This document shows positions 47,098 through 56,620 of a stretch of 64,000 bases of DNA, piece after piece. Position 1 is the first letter of the stretch, and every line of letters starts with the position of its first letter. The DNA lies in the NCBI GenBank assembly GCA_029246285.1, contig JAQWNW010000045.1:1-64000 (forward strand), read 5' to 3'. A program made the position numbers and the translations under genes. The stretch comes from Paracoccaceae bacterium. GTDB taxonomy: Bacteria > Pseudomonadota > Alphaproteobacteria > Rhodobacterales > Rhodobacteraceae. The notes under the pieces were generated by a model. That model was not told where the DNA came from and ran no database searches. It worked only from the letters and a program-made list of their open reading frames with translations.

Positions 47098-47655
47098 TTG
47101 AATAGTTTGATTACAAAAACACCAATGGAAAGAAAAATTCTTTTAATTGCAAACCCTATCATTCAAGATATGGGATTTGAAGTAATTAGAATTAGACTAG
47201 TCGATGGTAAATCGAAATTAATTCAAATTATGATAGACTCACCAAAAATGAATTTAACTGTTGATGATTGTGCGAATGTTTCAAATGAACTTTCTGCAGC
47301 AATTGATGTTGAAGACCCTTATGAGGACGCGTTTAATTTAGAAGTTTCATCTCCGGGTATTGACCGGCCGTTAACAAGGCTTTGTGATTTTGATCAATGG
47401 AGTGGTTACGAGGCTAAATTAGAAACAACCTCAGCTATCGAGGGGCAAAAACGCTTCAAGGGAATTTTATCAGGTACTGATGATGATGAAGTATTAATTA
47501 AAATGGATATTGGGACAATTGGTTTAAAATTTGATTGGCTTTCAGATGCTAAATTAATTTTAACAGATGAGTTATTAAGAGAAACATTGCAAAACCAGAA
47601 AAACATTATTTTTAATGAAGACGATTTCGACTATATCGAAAAAGAAGAAGGCTGA
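47098..47655 (+). CDS. rimP: Ribosome maturation factor RimP
   Basis: 185 aa, needed for 30S assembly. The N-terminal domain has VIRIRLVDGKSKLIQIMIDSP and DDCANVSNELSAAIDVEDP, then the signature LEVSSPGIDRPLTRLCDF (about residue 82). The start is TTG at 47098, with GAGG in front. First gene of the rimP-nusA-ylxR-infB operon. Confidence 0.93.
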   Translation: MNSLITKTPMERKILLIANPIIQDMGFEVIRIRLVDGKSKLIQIMIDSPKMNLTVDDCANVSNELSAAIDVEDPYEDAFNLEVSSPGIDRPLTRLCDFDQWSGYEAKLETTSAIEGQKRFKGILSGTDDDEVLIKMDIGTIGLKFDWLSDAKLILTDELLRETLQNQKNIIFNEDDFDYIEKEEG

Positions 47656-47668
47656 AAGGATATAATAA

Positions 47669-49273
47669 ATGGCTAATACCAGTGCAAATAAAATAGAGCT
47701 TTTACAAATTGCTGAATCAGTTGCGAGAGAAAAACTAATTGATCCAGACCTAGTTATAAATGCTTTAGAGGAAACATATGCACGAGCTGCAAAGTCAAAA
47801 TACGGTGCAGAACTGGATATTCGCGCTTTCATAGACCGCAAAACTGGGGAACTAACCATGCAACGAATAAGAACAGTAGTTGAGGAAGTGGAAAATAGCT
47901 TTCAAGAGCTCACTGTTGAAGATGCAATAGTTTATAAAGAAGACGCAGTAGTAGGTGATCAGCTAATAGATGAAATACCACCAGTAGAAAGCGGTAGGAT
48001 TGCAGCTCAATCAGGAAAACAGGTTCTCTTACAGAACATACGGCAAGCTGAAAGAGAAAGGCAGTATGAGGAATTTAAGGATCGCGTTGGCACTATCATA
48101 AATGGTGTTGTTAAGAGGGAAGAATATGGAAATGTAATAGTCGATGTCGGAAGAGGCGAGGCAATACTTCGACGAGATCAAAAAATTGGTCGTGAAAGTT
48201 TTAGAAATGGTGATCGAGTCAGAGCTTACATTAAAGATGTAAGATCAGAAGTACGAGGCCCTCAAATATTCTTATCCAGAACAGCCATAGAATTTATGTC
48301 AGAGCTATTTAAAATGGAAGTTCCCGAAATTTATGATGGCATAATCGAAATAAAAACAGTTGCTAGGGACCCAGGTTCTCGTGCTAAAATTGGTGTTATT
48401 TCACATGATAACTCAATAGATCCAGTTGGTGCTTGCGTTGGTATGCGTGGTAGCAGAGTCCAAGCTGTAGTTAATGAATTACAAGGTGAAAAAATAGATA
48501 TAATACCTTGGAATGAGGACGCTCCAACTTTTCTAGTTAATGCTTTACAACCAGCCGAAGTAACTAAAGTAGTTCTTGATGAAGAAGCTGAAAGAATTGA
48601 AGTGGTAGTTCCTGACGAACAATTATCACTTGCTATTGGACGTAGAGGACAAAATGTTAGGTTAGCATCTCAATTGACAAATCTGGACATCGATATAATG
48701 ACAGATTCTCAAGAGTCTGAACGCCGCCAGACTGAATTTAATGAACGTACGGCATTATTCACAGAGGCATTAAATGTAGATGAAGTTGTTGCGCAGCTTC
48801 TCGTCTCAGAGGGTTTTGCTTCTCTGGAGGAGGTAGCATACGTTGAGATTGATGAAATTTTAACAATAGAAGGCTTTGACCAGTCAACGGCGGAAGAGCT
48901 ACAAGCGAGAGCAAGAGAATATCTAGAAGAACAAAGCTCTAAAGCTGTAGCACACGCTCGAGAGCTAGGAGTTGAGGACAGCTTAGCTGGCTTTGAAGGT
49001 TTAACACCACAAATGCTAGTTGCATTAGCAGAAGATGATATTAAAACCCTTGAAGATTTTGCTACTTGTGCAGACTGGGAGCTGTCTGGGGGATGGACAG
49101 TGGTGGAAGGCAAACGTCACAAAGATGAGGGTATTTTAGAAAAATTTGATGTTTCACTTGAGGAAGCACAAAACTTAGTGATGACAGCTAGAATAGAATT
49201 AGGTTGGGTAGATCCCGAAGATCTTAAAAATGACTCAGCTGAAGAAATTGAAGATAATAGATTAGATGAATAA
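47669..49273 (+). CDS. nusA: Transcription termination/antitermination factor NusA
   Basis: 534 aa. N-terminal RNA polymerase-binding domain (1-130), S1 domain (about 135-200, GTIINGVVKREEYGNVIVDVG), two KH domains (about 230-345, GACVGMRGSRVQAVVNELQGE and LAIGRRGQNVRLASQLT) and two acidic helix-hairpin-helix repeats in the C terminus (residues about 370-520). NusA modulates pausing and termination; in this operon it can feed back on its own leader hairpin. Confidence 0.96.
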   Translation: MANTSANKIELLQIAESVAREKLIDPDLVINALEETYARAAKSKYGAELDIRAFIDRKTGELTMQRIRTVVEEVENSFQELTVEDAIVYKEDAVVGDQLIDEIPPVESGRIAAQSGKQVLLQNIRQAERERQYEEFKDRVGTIINGVVKREEYGNVIVDVGRGEAILRRDQKIGRESFRNGDRVRAYIKDVRSEVRGPQIFLSRTAIEFMSELFKMEVPEIYDGIIEIKTVARDPGSRAKIGVISHDNSIDPVGACVGMRGSRVQAVVNELQGEKIDIIPWNEDAPTFLVNALQPAEVTKVVLDEEAERIEVVVPDEQLSLAIGRRGQNVRLASQLTNLDIDIMTDSQESERRQTEFNERTALFTEALNVDEVVAQLLVSEGFASLEEVAYVEIDEILTIEGFDQSTAEELQARAREYLEEQSSKAVAHARELGVEDSLAGFEGLTPQMLVALAEDDIKTLEDFATCADWELSGGWTVVEGKRHKDEGILEKFDVSLEEAQNLVMTARIELGWVDPEDLKNDSAEEIEDNRLDE

Positions 49274-49290
49274 TTGCGTGGTCTTCATAA

Positions 49291-49911
49291 ATGGAAATAC
49301 TTAAGCAAGAAAACTCTTCAAAATGTTCCACCCGACGATGTATTTCGTCTGGTGAAACATGCTATAAATCAGATATGATACGTTTTGTTGTTGATCCAAA
49401 CAATGAAATATTGCCAGATATTGCAGAAAAACTTCCTGGGCGTGGCATTTGGATTAAAACTAATAAAAATGCTTTATCTAAAGCCATATCAAAAAAACTA
49501 TTTTTAAAAGCCACCAACAACAAAGTTCTGGTAAAAAATGATTTGCCCTCTCTTGTCGAAAATATTTTATTAAAAAATCTCATATCTTTGATCTCCTTAT
49601 CAAGAAAATCAGGAAATGCTATATTTGGTTACGAAAAAGTGAAGTCTAGCTTAATTAATGGAACAGCTAGAGTTCTTATACAAGCAAGAGATGGATCTAT
49701 TAATCAAAAAGGCAAATTAAGACCACCAAAAGGTACGAATACTTATATCGACTGCCTAACTAGTAATGAGTTAGGAGAAGCATTTGGGAGAAATTATGTG
49801 GTTCATGTCTCGCTTACCTCTGGTGGTCTCAGTAAACGTGTAGTACATGAAGCATCAAGATTAAATAAATTACGCGGATTCGATGATCTTAAACAAGAGC
49901 TTTTCACATAA
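49291..49911 (+). CDS. YlxR-like RNA-binding protein with L7Ae-type domain
   Basis: 206 aa. The first 90 residues are a DUF448/YlxR domain (STRRCISSGETCYKSDMIRF, KLPGRGIWIKTNK). The second half looks like an L7Ae/ribosomal domain (LISLSRKSGNAIFGYEKV, GTARVLIQARDGS). The fusion is usual in alphaproteobacteria, between nusA and infB. It probably binds RNA during transcription-translation coupling. Confidence 0.87.
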   Translation: MEILKQENSSKCSTRRCISSGETCYKSDMIRFVVDPNNEILPDIAEKLPGRGIWIKTNKNALSKAISKKLFLKATNNKVLVKNDLPSLVENILLKNLISLISLSRKSGNAIFGYEKVKSSLINGTARVLIQARDGSINQKGKLRPPKGTNTYIDCLTSNELGEAFGRNYVVHVSLTSGGLSKRVVHEASRLNKLRGFDDLKQELFT

Positions 49912-49938
49912 ACTAACAATAATTAGGTTTTAGAATAT

Positions 49939-52431
49939 ATGAGTGATACTGAAAATAAATCTGGGAAAAAACTTGGTCTTTTGGGGGGCAGTCCTTCTAG
50001 ACCTGGACAAGTAAGACAAAGCTTCAGTCATGGGCGTTCAAAGTCTGTTGTTGTTGAAACAAAAAGAAAACGGGTTATTGTGCCTAAACCCTCTATTAGT
50101 TCCCAGGTCAAAAGTTCACCACAAAAATCTTCATCACCATCAAAAACTCCAGGTGGAATTTCCAGTAGTGAATTAGAGCGTAGAAAAAAAGCTTTGGCCA
50201 TTGCAAGAAAAAGAGAAGAAGAAGATAAAAATAAAAGAGATGCTGATGAAAAGCTCAGGGAAGCGGAGCGTGCGAAAAAGCGCGCCGACTTAGAAACAAA
50301 AGAACAAGAAGAACAGGAACGTAAAGAGAAAGAAAAAGAAAAAAGGGAGGAGGAGAAAAGAGCAATTGCTGCTGTAATGGAAGCAAAAAAAATTGCAGAA
50401 GATATACCAGTAATTCCTGTTCCAGATGATTCTAGTCGACCCACATCAAAACCTTCCAGAAAATTACCTGAACGAGAAGAGAATCGAAAACAGCAAACAC
50501 CTAGAGCACCAAAGGGGTTAGATACAGACAGGCGTAGATCAGGGAAATTAACGCTGAGCCAAGCATTGAGTGATGAGGGAGGTCGCCAAAGATCAATGGC
50601 GGCTATTAGAAGAAAACAAGAGCGCGAAAAACGCAAAATGCTTGAAAACAGCCAAGAGCGCGAAAAAGTTGTACGAGACGTCCAAGTTCCTGAAACCATT
50701 GTTGTCCAAGAGCTAGCTAATAGAATGGCTGAGCGTGTGTCCGATGTAGTGAAGTCGCTCATGACGAATGGGATGATGGTAACACAAAATCAATCGATAG
50801 ATGCTGATACTGCTGAACTAATAATTCAAGAATTTGGTCACAAAATTGTAAGAGTCTCTGATGCTGACGTTGAAGACGTCATTGATACTATAGAAGACGA
50901 TCCTGCCAACTTAAAACCAAGAGCTCCAGTAATAACGGTTATGGGACACGTTGATCACGGAAAAACCTCCCTACTAGATGTCATTAGAAAAGCAAATGTA
51001 GTTTCAGGAGAAGCTGGCGGAATAACACAACATATTGGAGCATACCAAGTAAAAACAGATGACGGTAAAACATTTTCATTTCTTGATACACCTGGACACG
51101 CAGCCTTCACTTCAATGCGCTCTCGAGGAGCCCAAGTAACAGACATAGTTGTACTAGTTGTGGCCGCTGATGATAGTGTGATGCCTCAAACAATTGAGGC
51201 GATCAACCATTCAAAAGCTGCAAATGTTCCCATAATTGTTGCTATCAACAAATGCGACAAACAAGCAGCAGATCCAGACAAAGTTCGTACAGAGTTATTG
51301 CAACACGAAGTAATTGTTGAGAAAATGTCTGGTGATGTTTTGGATGTGGAGGTTTCCGCGGAAACAGGTCAAGGGATAGATACATTATTAGAATACATCT
51401 CATTGCAATCAGATTTATTAGAGCTCAAGGCCAATCCAGATAGAGCCGCGGAAGGTGCGGTGATTGAAGCAAAGCTAGATGTGGGTAGAGGCCCCATCGC
51501 TACTGTACTAGTTCAAAAAGGTACTCTAAATCAGGGTGATATCTTTGTTGTAGGCGAGCAATGGGGGCGAGTGCGAGCACTTATAAACGATCAAAATGAT
51601 CGTGTAAAAAATGCAGGGCCATCTGTGCCAGTCGAAGTGCTTGGATTGAATGGGACACCAGAAGCCGGTGATGTACTTAATGTTGTTGCAACAGAAGCAC
51701 AAGCAAGAGAAATTGCCGACTATCGAGCCCAAGTTTTAAAAGATAAGAAAGCTGCGGTTGGAACAGGCACTAGCCTAGAACAATTATTGGCAAATGCCAA
51801 AGCAAACGAAAACCTGAAAGAGCTTCCAATTTTAGTAAAGTCTGACGTCCAAGGGTCTTCTGAAGCTATTTTACAAGCGATGGAAAAAATTGGAAATGAT
51901 GAGGTTCGTGTGCAAGTTTTACACTCTGGTGTTGGCGCAATTACTGAATCAGATGTCACTCTAGCAGAAGCATCCAAAGCGCCAATTGTCGGTTTTAATG
52001 TTCGAGCGAATGCCCCAGCGCGTCAATCGGCCAATCAAAAAGGCGTTGAGCTTCGTTATTATTCCGTAATTTATGATTTGGTTGACGATATAAAGGCCGC
52101 TGCTTCTGGGCTTTTATCTTCAGAAGTTCGTGAAAACTTTATTGGTTATGCCAAAATATTAGAAGTGTTTAAAGTTACCGGAGTAGGAAGAGTGGCCGGT
52201 TGCCAAATTACTGAAGGCCTTGCCCGCAGATCATCTGGTGTACGCTTACTTAGAGATGATGTAGTTATTCACGAAGGAACATTAAAAACATTAAAAAGAT
52301 TCAAAGATGAGGTTAATGAGGTAAACTTAGGTCAAGAATGCGGAATGGCTTTTGAGAACTATGAAGATATTAGAAAAGATGACGTTATAGAAATTTTTGA
52401 ACGACAAGAAATCGAAAGAAAGTTATCTTAA
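49939..52431 (+). CDS. infB: Translation initiation factor IF-2
   Basis: 830 aa. A charged, low-complexity N-terminal region (residues about 60-200, Lys/Glu-rich, coiled-coil-like) leads to the GTPase: G1 [14 protein letters not shown] (about residue 335), G3 DTPGHAAF, G4 [12 protein letters not shown]. The C-terminal domains carry fMet-tRNA binding ([22 protein letters not shown]). Usually followed by rbfA, but here the next gene is dnaK after 194 bases. Confidence 0.96.
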   Translation: MSDTENKSGKKLGLLGGSPSRPGQVRQSFSHGRSKSVVVETKRKRVIVPKPSISSQVKSSPQKSSSPSKTPGGISSSELERRKKALAIARKREEEDKNKRDADEKLREAERAKKRADLETKEQEEQERKEKEKEKREEEKRAIAAVMEAKKIAEDIPVIPVPDDSSRPTSKPSRKLPEREENRKQQTPRAPKGLDTDRRRSGKLTLSQALSDEGGRQRSMAAIRRKQEREKRKMLENSQEREKVVRDVQVPETIVVQELANRMAERVSDVVKSLMTNGMMVTQNQSIDADTAELIIQEFGHKIVRVSDADVEDVIDTIEDDPANLKPRAPVITVMGHVDHGKTSLLDVIRKANVVSGEAGGITQHIGAYQVKTDDGKTFSFLDTPGHAAFTSMRSRGAQVTDIVVLVVAADDSVMPQTIEAINHSKAANVPIIVAINKCDKQAADPDKVRTELLQHEVIVEKMSGDVLDVEVSAETGQGIDTLLEYISLQSDLLELKANPDRAAEGAVIEAKLDVGRGPIATVLVQKGTLNQGDIFVVGEQWGRVRALINDQNDRVKNAGPSVPVEVLGLNGTPEAGDVLNVVATEAQAREIADYRAQVLKDKKAAVGTGTSLEQLLANAKANENLKELPILVKSDVQGSSEAILQAMEKIGNDEVRVQVLHSGVGAITESDVTLAEASKAPIVGFNVRANAPARQSANQKGVELRYYSVIYDLVDDIKAAASGLLSSEVRENFIGYAKILEVFKVTGVGRVAGCQITEGLARRSSGVRLLRDDVVIHEGTLKTLKRFKDEVNEVNLGQECGMAFENYEDIRKDDVIEIFERQEIERKLS

Positions 52432-52497
52432 TATTCTAATTTGTATTTCTTATGAAACTACACCTTTTAAAAAATTTATTTATTTACAGCGCTTACC

Positions 52498-52526
52498 CTT
52501 GTAGGAGTCATGTAGCAAACCTATAT
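52498..52526 (+). promoter_or_regulatory. Probable RpoH heat-shock promoter for dnaK
   Basis: CTTGTA (52498-52503) and CTATAT (52521-52526) with a 17-base spacer, matching the alphaproteobacterial sigma-32 pattern CTTG-N17-CTATNT, preceded by ACC. It lies 100 bases before dnaK. No CIRCE element is seen nearby. Confidence 0.65.
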
Positions 52527-52625
52527 ACTATTCGAATTTAACAAAAAAATCTCTTAAGAGCACTAAAATTATTAAGTAAAATTATGATTATGGTACGATC
52601 TTAGTCATTTTGAAAGGACTAACAA

Positions 52626-54548
52626 ATGGGAAAAGTAATAGGAATTGATTTAGGAACAACAAACTCTTGCATAGCAATAATGGATGGCTCTCAACCGAAA
52701 GTAGTAGAAAATACGGAAGGGGCGAGAACCACGCCATCTATTGTAGCCTTTGTTGAAGATGAAAAGCTTGTTGGCCAACCCGCAAAAAGGCAAGCTGTTA
52801 CAAATCCCGATAATACTGTTTTTGCTGTAAAAAGGCTAATTGGCAGACCTTTAAAAGATAAACATATCCAAAAAGACATCAAAAATATTCCTTATTCACT
52901 TGTTGATGGCGGCAATGGAGATGCTTGGGTAGAGGCAAATAATGATAAATTTTCACCGTCTCAAATCTCTGCATTTATACTTCAAAAAATGAAAGAAACA
53001 GCAGAGGCGTATCTAGGAGAAGATGTTGATCAAGCAGTGATAACCGTTCCAGCCTATTTTAATGACGCTCAAAGACAAGCCACCAAAGATGCTGGAAAAA
53101 TAGCTGGCTTAGAGGTTCTCAGAATAATAAATGAACCCACTGCTGCAGCCCTGGCATATGGATTAGATAAGAAAGAAGCGAGGACTATCGCTGTCTATGA
53201 TTTGGGTGGAGGTACCTTTGATGTAACAATTTTAGAAATTGACGATGGCTTGTTTGAGGTAAAATCTACGAATGGAGATACCTATTTAGGTGGTGAAGAT
53301 TTTGACATGAGGATCGTCGATTACTTAGCAGAAGAATTTAAGAAGGAAAATGGTGTTGATCTAAAAAAAGATAAGATGGCACTACAGAGATTAAAAGAAG
53401 CGGCTGAAAAAGCTAAGATAGAACTTTCGGCAAGCCAACAAACGGAAATAAATCAACCATTTATCTCAATGGATCCAAATGGTGGTCAACCCCTCCATAT
53501 GGTTTTAAAATTAACAAGATCTAAATTAGAAAGTCTTGTAGCTGATTTAATAAAACAATCCCTTAAGCCATGCCAAGCAGCCTTAAAAGACGCTGGATTG
53601 TCAAAAGGTGATATTGATGAAGTCGTACTAGTTGGTGGAATGACTAGAATGCCAAAGGTAATGGAAGAAGTTTCAACTTTCTTTGGAAAAGACCCTCACA
53701 AAGGCGTTAACCCTGATGAGGTTGTAGCAATGGGTGCAGCTATTCAAGCAGGTGTTTTACAAGGAGATGTTAAAGACGTGGTGTTGTTAGACGTTACACC
53801 CTTATCACTTGGAATTGAGACTTTAGGTGGTGTTTTTACTCGTTTAATTGATAGAAACACAACTATTCCAACAAAGAAGTCTCAAGTTTTTTCAACAGCA
53901 GAGGATAATCAAACAGCTGTAACGATACGGGTTTTTCAGGGTGAAAGAGAAATGGCCGCGGATAATAAAGTTTTAGGTCAGTTTAATTTAGAAGAAATAC
54001 CACCTGCACCAAGAGGGCTTCCACAAATCGAAGTGGCATTCGATATTGATGCAAACGGAATTGTATCTGTAAATGCAAAAGACAAGGCAACAGGTAAAGA
54101 ACAGCAAATTACTATCCAAGCCTCAGGCGGTCTCTCTGATGACGAAATCGACCAGATGGTTCAAGATGCTGAAGCAAATGCTGAAGCAGATAAAGAACGT
54201 AAAGATCTTGTTGAAGCAAAAAATCAAGCAGAAGGTCTTATTCATTCAACAAACAAATCACTTGAAGAGCACAGTGATAAAGTTGACCCAACAACTGTTG
54301 AAGCAATCGAGCTCGCTATAAAAGCCTTGGAAGAAGTTCTTGATAGTGAGGATGCAGAAAAAATTAAGTCTGGTATCCAGAACGTAACTGAAGCGTCAAT
54401 GAAGCTAGGTGAAGCGATTTATAAAGCCTCTGCAGATGCTGAAGGAGCTACTGCTCCAGAAGGAATGGATGAAGAAGAGCTACGCGGAGTAGATGAGGAT
54501 ATCGTTGATGCTGATTTTGAAGATCTAAACAACGAAGATAATAAATAA
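52626..54548 (+). CDS. dnaK: Molecular chaperone DnaK (Hsp70)
   Basis: 640 aa. N-terminal [58 protein letters not shown] and [12 protein letters not shown] form the ATPase; substrate-binding domain from about residue 390; acidic tail ending [17 protein letters not shown]. Full length. It has AAAGGA before the start. The upstream promoter is of RpoH type, and dnaJ follows behind a terminator. Confidence 0.98.
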   Translation: MGKVIGIDLGTTNSCIAIMDGSQPKVVENTEGARTTPSIVAFVEDEKLVGQPAKRQAVTNPDNTVFAVKRLIGRPLKDKHIQKDIKNIPYSLVDGGNGDAWVEANNDKFSPSQISAFILQKMKETAEAYLGEDVDQAVITVPAYFNDAQRQATKDAGKIAGLEVLRIINEPTAAALAYGLDKKEARTIAVYDLGGGTFDVTILEIDDGLFEVKSTNGDTYLGGEDFDMRIVDYLAEEFKKENGVDLKKDKMALQRLKEAAEKAKIELSASQQTEINQPFISMDPNGGQPLHMVLKLTRSKLESLVADLIKQSLKPCQAALKDAGLSKGDIDEVVLVGGMTRMPKVMEEVSTFFGKDPHKGVNPDEVVAMGAAIQAGVLQGDVKDVVLLDVTPLSLGIETLGGVFTRLIDRNTTIPTKKSQVFSTAEDNQTAVTIRVFQGEREMAADNKVLGQFNLEEIPPAPRGLPQIEVAFDIDANGIVSVNAKDKATGKEQQITIQASGGLSDDEIDQMVQDAEANAEADKERKDLVEAKNQAEGLIHSTNKSLEEHSDKVDPTTVEAIELAIKALEEVLDSEDAEKIKSGIQNVTEASMKLGEAIYKASADAEGATAPEGMDEEELRGVDEDIVDADFEDLNNEDNK

Positions 54549-54568
54549 ATATTTATCACAATACTGCA

Positions 54569-54594
54569 AGGGGCGTTTAATAACGCCCCTTTTT
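54569..54594 (+). terminator. Intrinsic terminator between dnaK and dnaJ
   Basis: Perfect 9-bp stem AGGGGCGTT/AACGCCCCT around a 4-base loop, followed by five T's. It should end most dnaK transcripts, with some readthrough to dnaJ 17 bases later. This would keep DnaK well above DnaJ. Confidence 0.85.
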
Positions 54595-54610
54595 GAAAAG
54601 GACAAAGTCA

Positions 54611-55747
54611 TTGTCAAAACGTGATTATTATGAAGTTCTTGGAGTGTCCAAAAGCGCCTCAGAAAGTGAGCTAAAAAAAGCTTACAGAACAAAAGCAAAA
54701 GAACTCCATCCGGATAGAAATTCTGGGAATCCTAACGCCGAGAGTCAGTTTAAAGAAGTAAATGAAGCGTATGATATATTAAAAGATCAAAATAAAAAAG
54801 CAGCGTATGATAGATACGGTCACGCTGCTTTCGAAGGAGGCAACGCAGGTCCGGGAGCAGGTGGTTTCCATGCGGGCAGTGACTTTTCCTCTGCATTTTC
54901 AGATGTTTTTGAAGATCTATTTGGTGATTTTAGGGGTGGTCAAAATAACAAACAGCGAGCTTCACGGGGATCTGACCTTCGATATAATCTTAGTATAAGT
55001 TTGGAAGAAGCGTATTCTGGCATCCAAAAAACTTTAAATATACCATCTATCATAAATTGTAGTAGTTGTAATGGCTCTGGTGCCTCAGGTGGTTCAGAAC
55101 CATCTACATGCCCTACATGTTCTGGAATGGGAAAAGTCAGAGCACAGCAGGGATTTTTTACAGTAGAAAGAGGGTGCCCTACATGTTCTGGGATGGGACA
55201 GATAATTAAAAACCCCTGCCAAAAATGCAAAGGATCTGGACAGGAAGAAAAGGAACGGTCCCTGTCGGTAAATATACCATCAGGAGTAGAGACCGGAACC
55301 AGAATTCGACTTAGTGGGGAAGGAGAAGCCGGTGTTCGTGGGGGACCAAGTGGTGATCTGTACATCTTTACAGAAGTCATGGAACATAAAATTTTTACAC
55401 GAGATGGTAAAAATCTATATTGCCGTATTCCAGTAAGTATGACAACAGCAGCTATCGGCGGTGAAATAGAGGCACCAACAATAGACGGTGGACGTAGCCG
55501 AGTACGAATTCCAAACGGCAGCCAGTCTGGAAGACAAATGAGACTACGTAACAAGGGAATGCCTGCTTTAAGAGGTTCAAACGCAGGGGACCTTTTTATT
55601 GAACTTGCTGTAGAAACACCAGTGAACCTTACTTCGAAACAAAAAGAACTTTTGCAAGAATTTGAAGCATTAAGCGCAGATAACAACCCACACAGTAAGA
55701 ATTTTTTCTCTAGCGTAAAAAGCTTTTGGGGTTCAGTGAAGAGCTAA
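54611..55747 (+). CDS. dnaJ: Chaperone DnaJ (Hsp40)
   Basis: 378 aa. J-domain with HPD in [13 protein letters not shown], Gly/Phe linker about residues 75-125, and four zinc repeats ([16 protein letters not shown] twice, CQKCKGSG). C-terminal peptide-binding domains follow. The start is TTG at 54611, with AAAAGGA nine bases before; an in-frame TTG at 54593 lies in the terminator T-run and is rejected. Its 3' end overlaps the convergent kinase gene by 15 bases. Confidence 0.95.
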   Translation: MSKRDYYEVLGVSKSASESELKKAYRTKAKELHPDRNSGNPNAESQFKEVNEAYDILKDQNKKAAYDRYGHAAFEGGNAGPGAGGFHAGSDFSSAFSDVFEDLFGDFRGGQNNKQRASRGSDLRYNLSISLEEAYSGIQKTLNIPSIINCSSCNGSGASGGSEPSTCPTCSGMGKVRAQQGFFTVERGCPTCSGMGQIIKNPCQKCKGSGQEEKERSLSVNIPSGVETGTRIRLSGEGEAGVRGGPSGDLYIFTEVMEHKIFTRDGKNLYCRIPVSMTTAAIGGEIEAPTIDGGRSRVRIPNGSQSGRQMRLRNKGMPALRGSNAGDLFIELAVETPVNLTSKQKELLQEFEALSADNNPHSKNFFSSVKSFWGSVKS

Positions 55748-56617
55748 CGTTTGGATACCAGATTTTTTCCAAAACATTTTTACCTCTGAAAGTCTTGGTA
55801 TGGCCTCCGATGTACCATATCGTGTTACCTGTAAAGCTGCTGCAAAAGACGCTATTTCCATTGCATCATTCACAGATTTTTTCTGATCCAAGTTAGAAGC
55901 AAAGTATCCTAAATAAGTGTCTCCAGCTCCAGTAGTATCCACAGGCTGTACTGTAGGAGACTTAACTCGGAAATTCTCAGCATTAGACAAATAACAAGAC
56001 CCTTTTGAGCCGTTAGTAATCAAAAGTGGTTTATTAAAACATTTACCAAATGCTTTCAACAAAAGAGCGTATTCTGTTTCGTTAACAACTACCAAATCGA
56101 TAAAATTTAATACTTTCCTTACATGTGAAACATCAAACGGTGCCGCTGAATATATTACTTTCATTTTATGCGATTTAGCTATTTTTGCTGCTTCTAAAAC
56201 CAAATTGACTTCATTTTGCAACAAGCAAATATCCTTTGGTTTAGCATTCTCAAAACCCTTTTTTATTCTTTCCAAAGTTTGAGTGTCGTTAGCCCCAGCA
56301 TAAAACGTTATCGCATTTTCGCCGGCTGGATCTATGGTTATGTTCGCATGCCCTGTATTCAAATTACTGTAGTTTACATGGTCTACATTTATACCATGTT
56401 TTTTCATTAATTCTAATTCACGATTTCCATCTGGACCCACAGCTCCAATATGAAAAACATCAGAACCAGCTTTCTTGGCCGCTATAGATTGATTGGCACC
56501 TTTTCCACCCAATCCTTTCTTGAAGCTATCAGCTCGAACAGACTCACCAGGAACAGGAATTCTTGGAGTTTTATAAAAGTTGTCTATAACAATTGATCCA
56601 AAATTAAATATTGTCAA
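55733..56617 (-). CDS. PfkB-family sugar kinase, ribokinase-like
   Basis: 294 aa. N-terminal [44 protein letters not shown] and the C-terminal anion hole and catalytic base in [19 protein letters not shown] fit ribokinase-type PfkB. No other sugar genes are adjacent, so the substrate (ribose or a nucleoside) is open. It is three bases from maeB, on the same strand. Confidence 0.85.
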   Translation of the reverse strand: MTIFNFGSIVIDNFYKTPRIPVPGESVRADSFKKGLGGKGANQSIAAKKAGSDVFHIGAVGPDGNRELELMKKHGINVDHVNYSNLNTGHANITIDPAGENAITFYAGANDTQTLERIKKGFENAKPKDICLLQNEVNLVLEAAKIAKSHKMKVIYSAAPFDVSHVRKVLNFIDLVVVNETEYALLLKAFGKCFNKPLLITNGSKGSCYLSNAENFRVKSPTVQPVDTTGAGDTYLGYFASNLDQKKSVNDAMEIASFAAALQVTRYGTSEAIPRLSEVKMFWKKSGIQTLALH

Positions 56618-56620
56618 AAA

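Noticed and set aside
50028-50762. Long open frame (244 aa) antisense to infB
   Set aside because: It is a Ser/Phe-rich mirror of the Lys/Glu-rich IF-2 N-terminal region, with no family motifs; a compositional shadow.
54940-55686. Long open frame (248 aa) antisense to dnaJ
   Set aside because: It mirrors the DnaJ zinc and C-terminal domains and has no ribosome site or recognisable domain.
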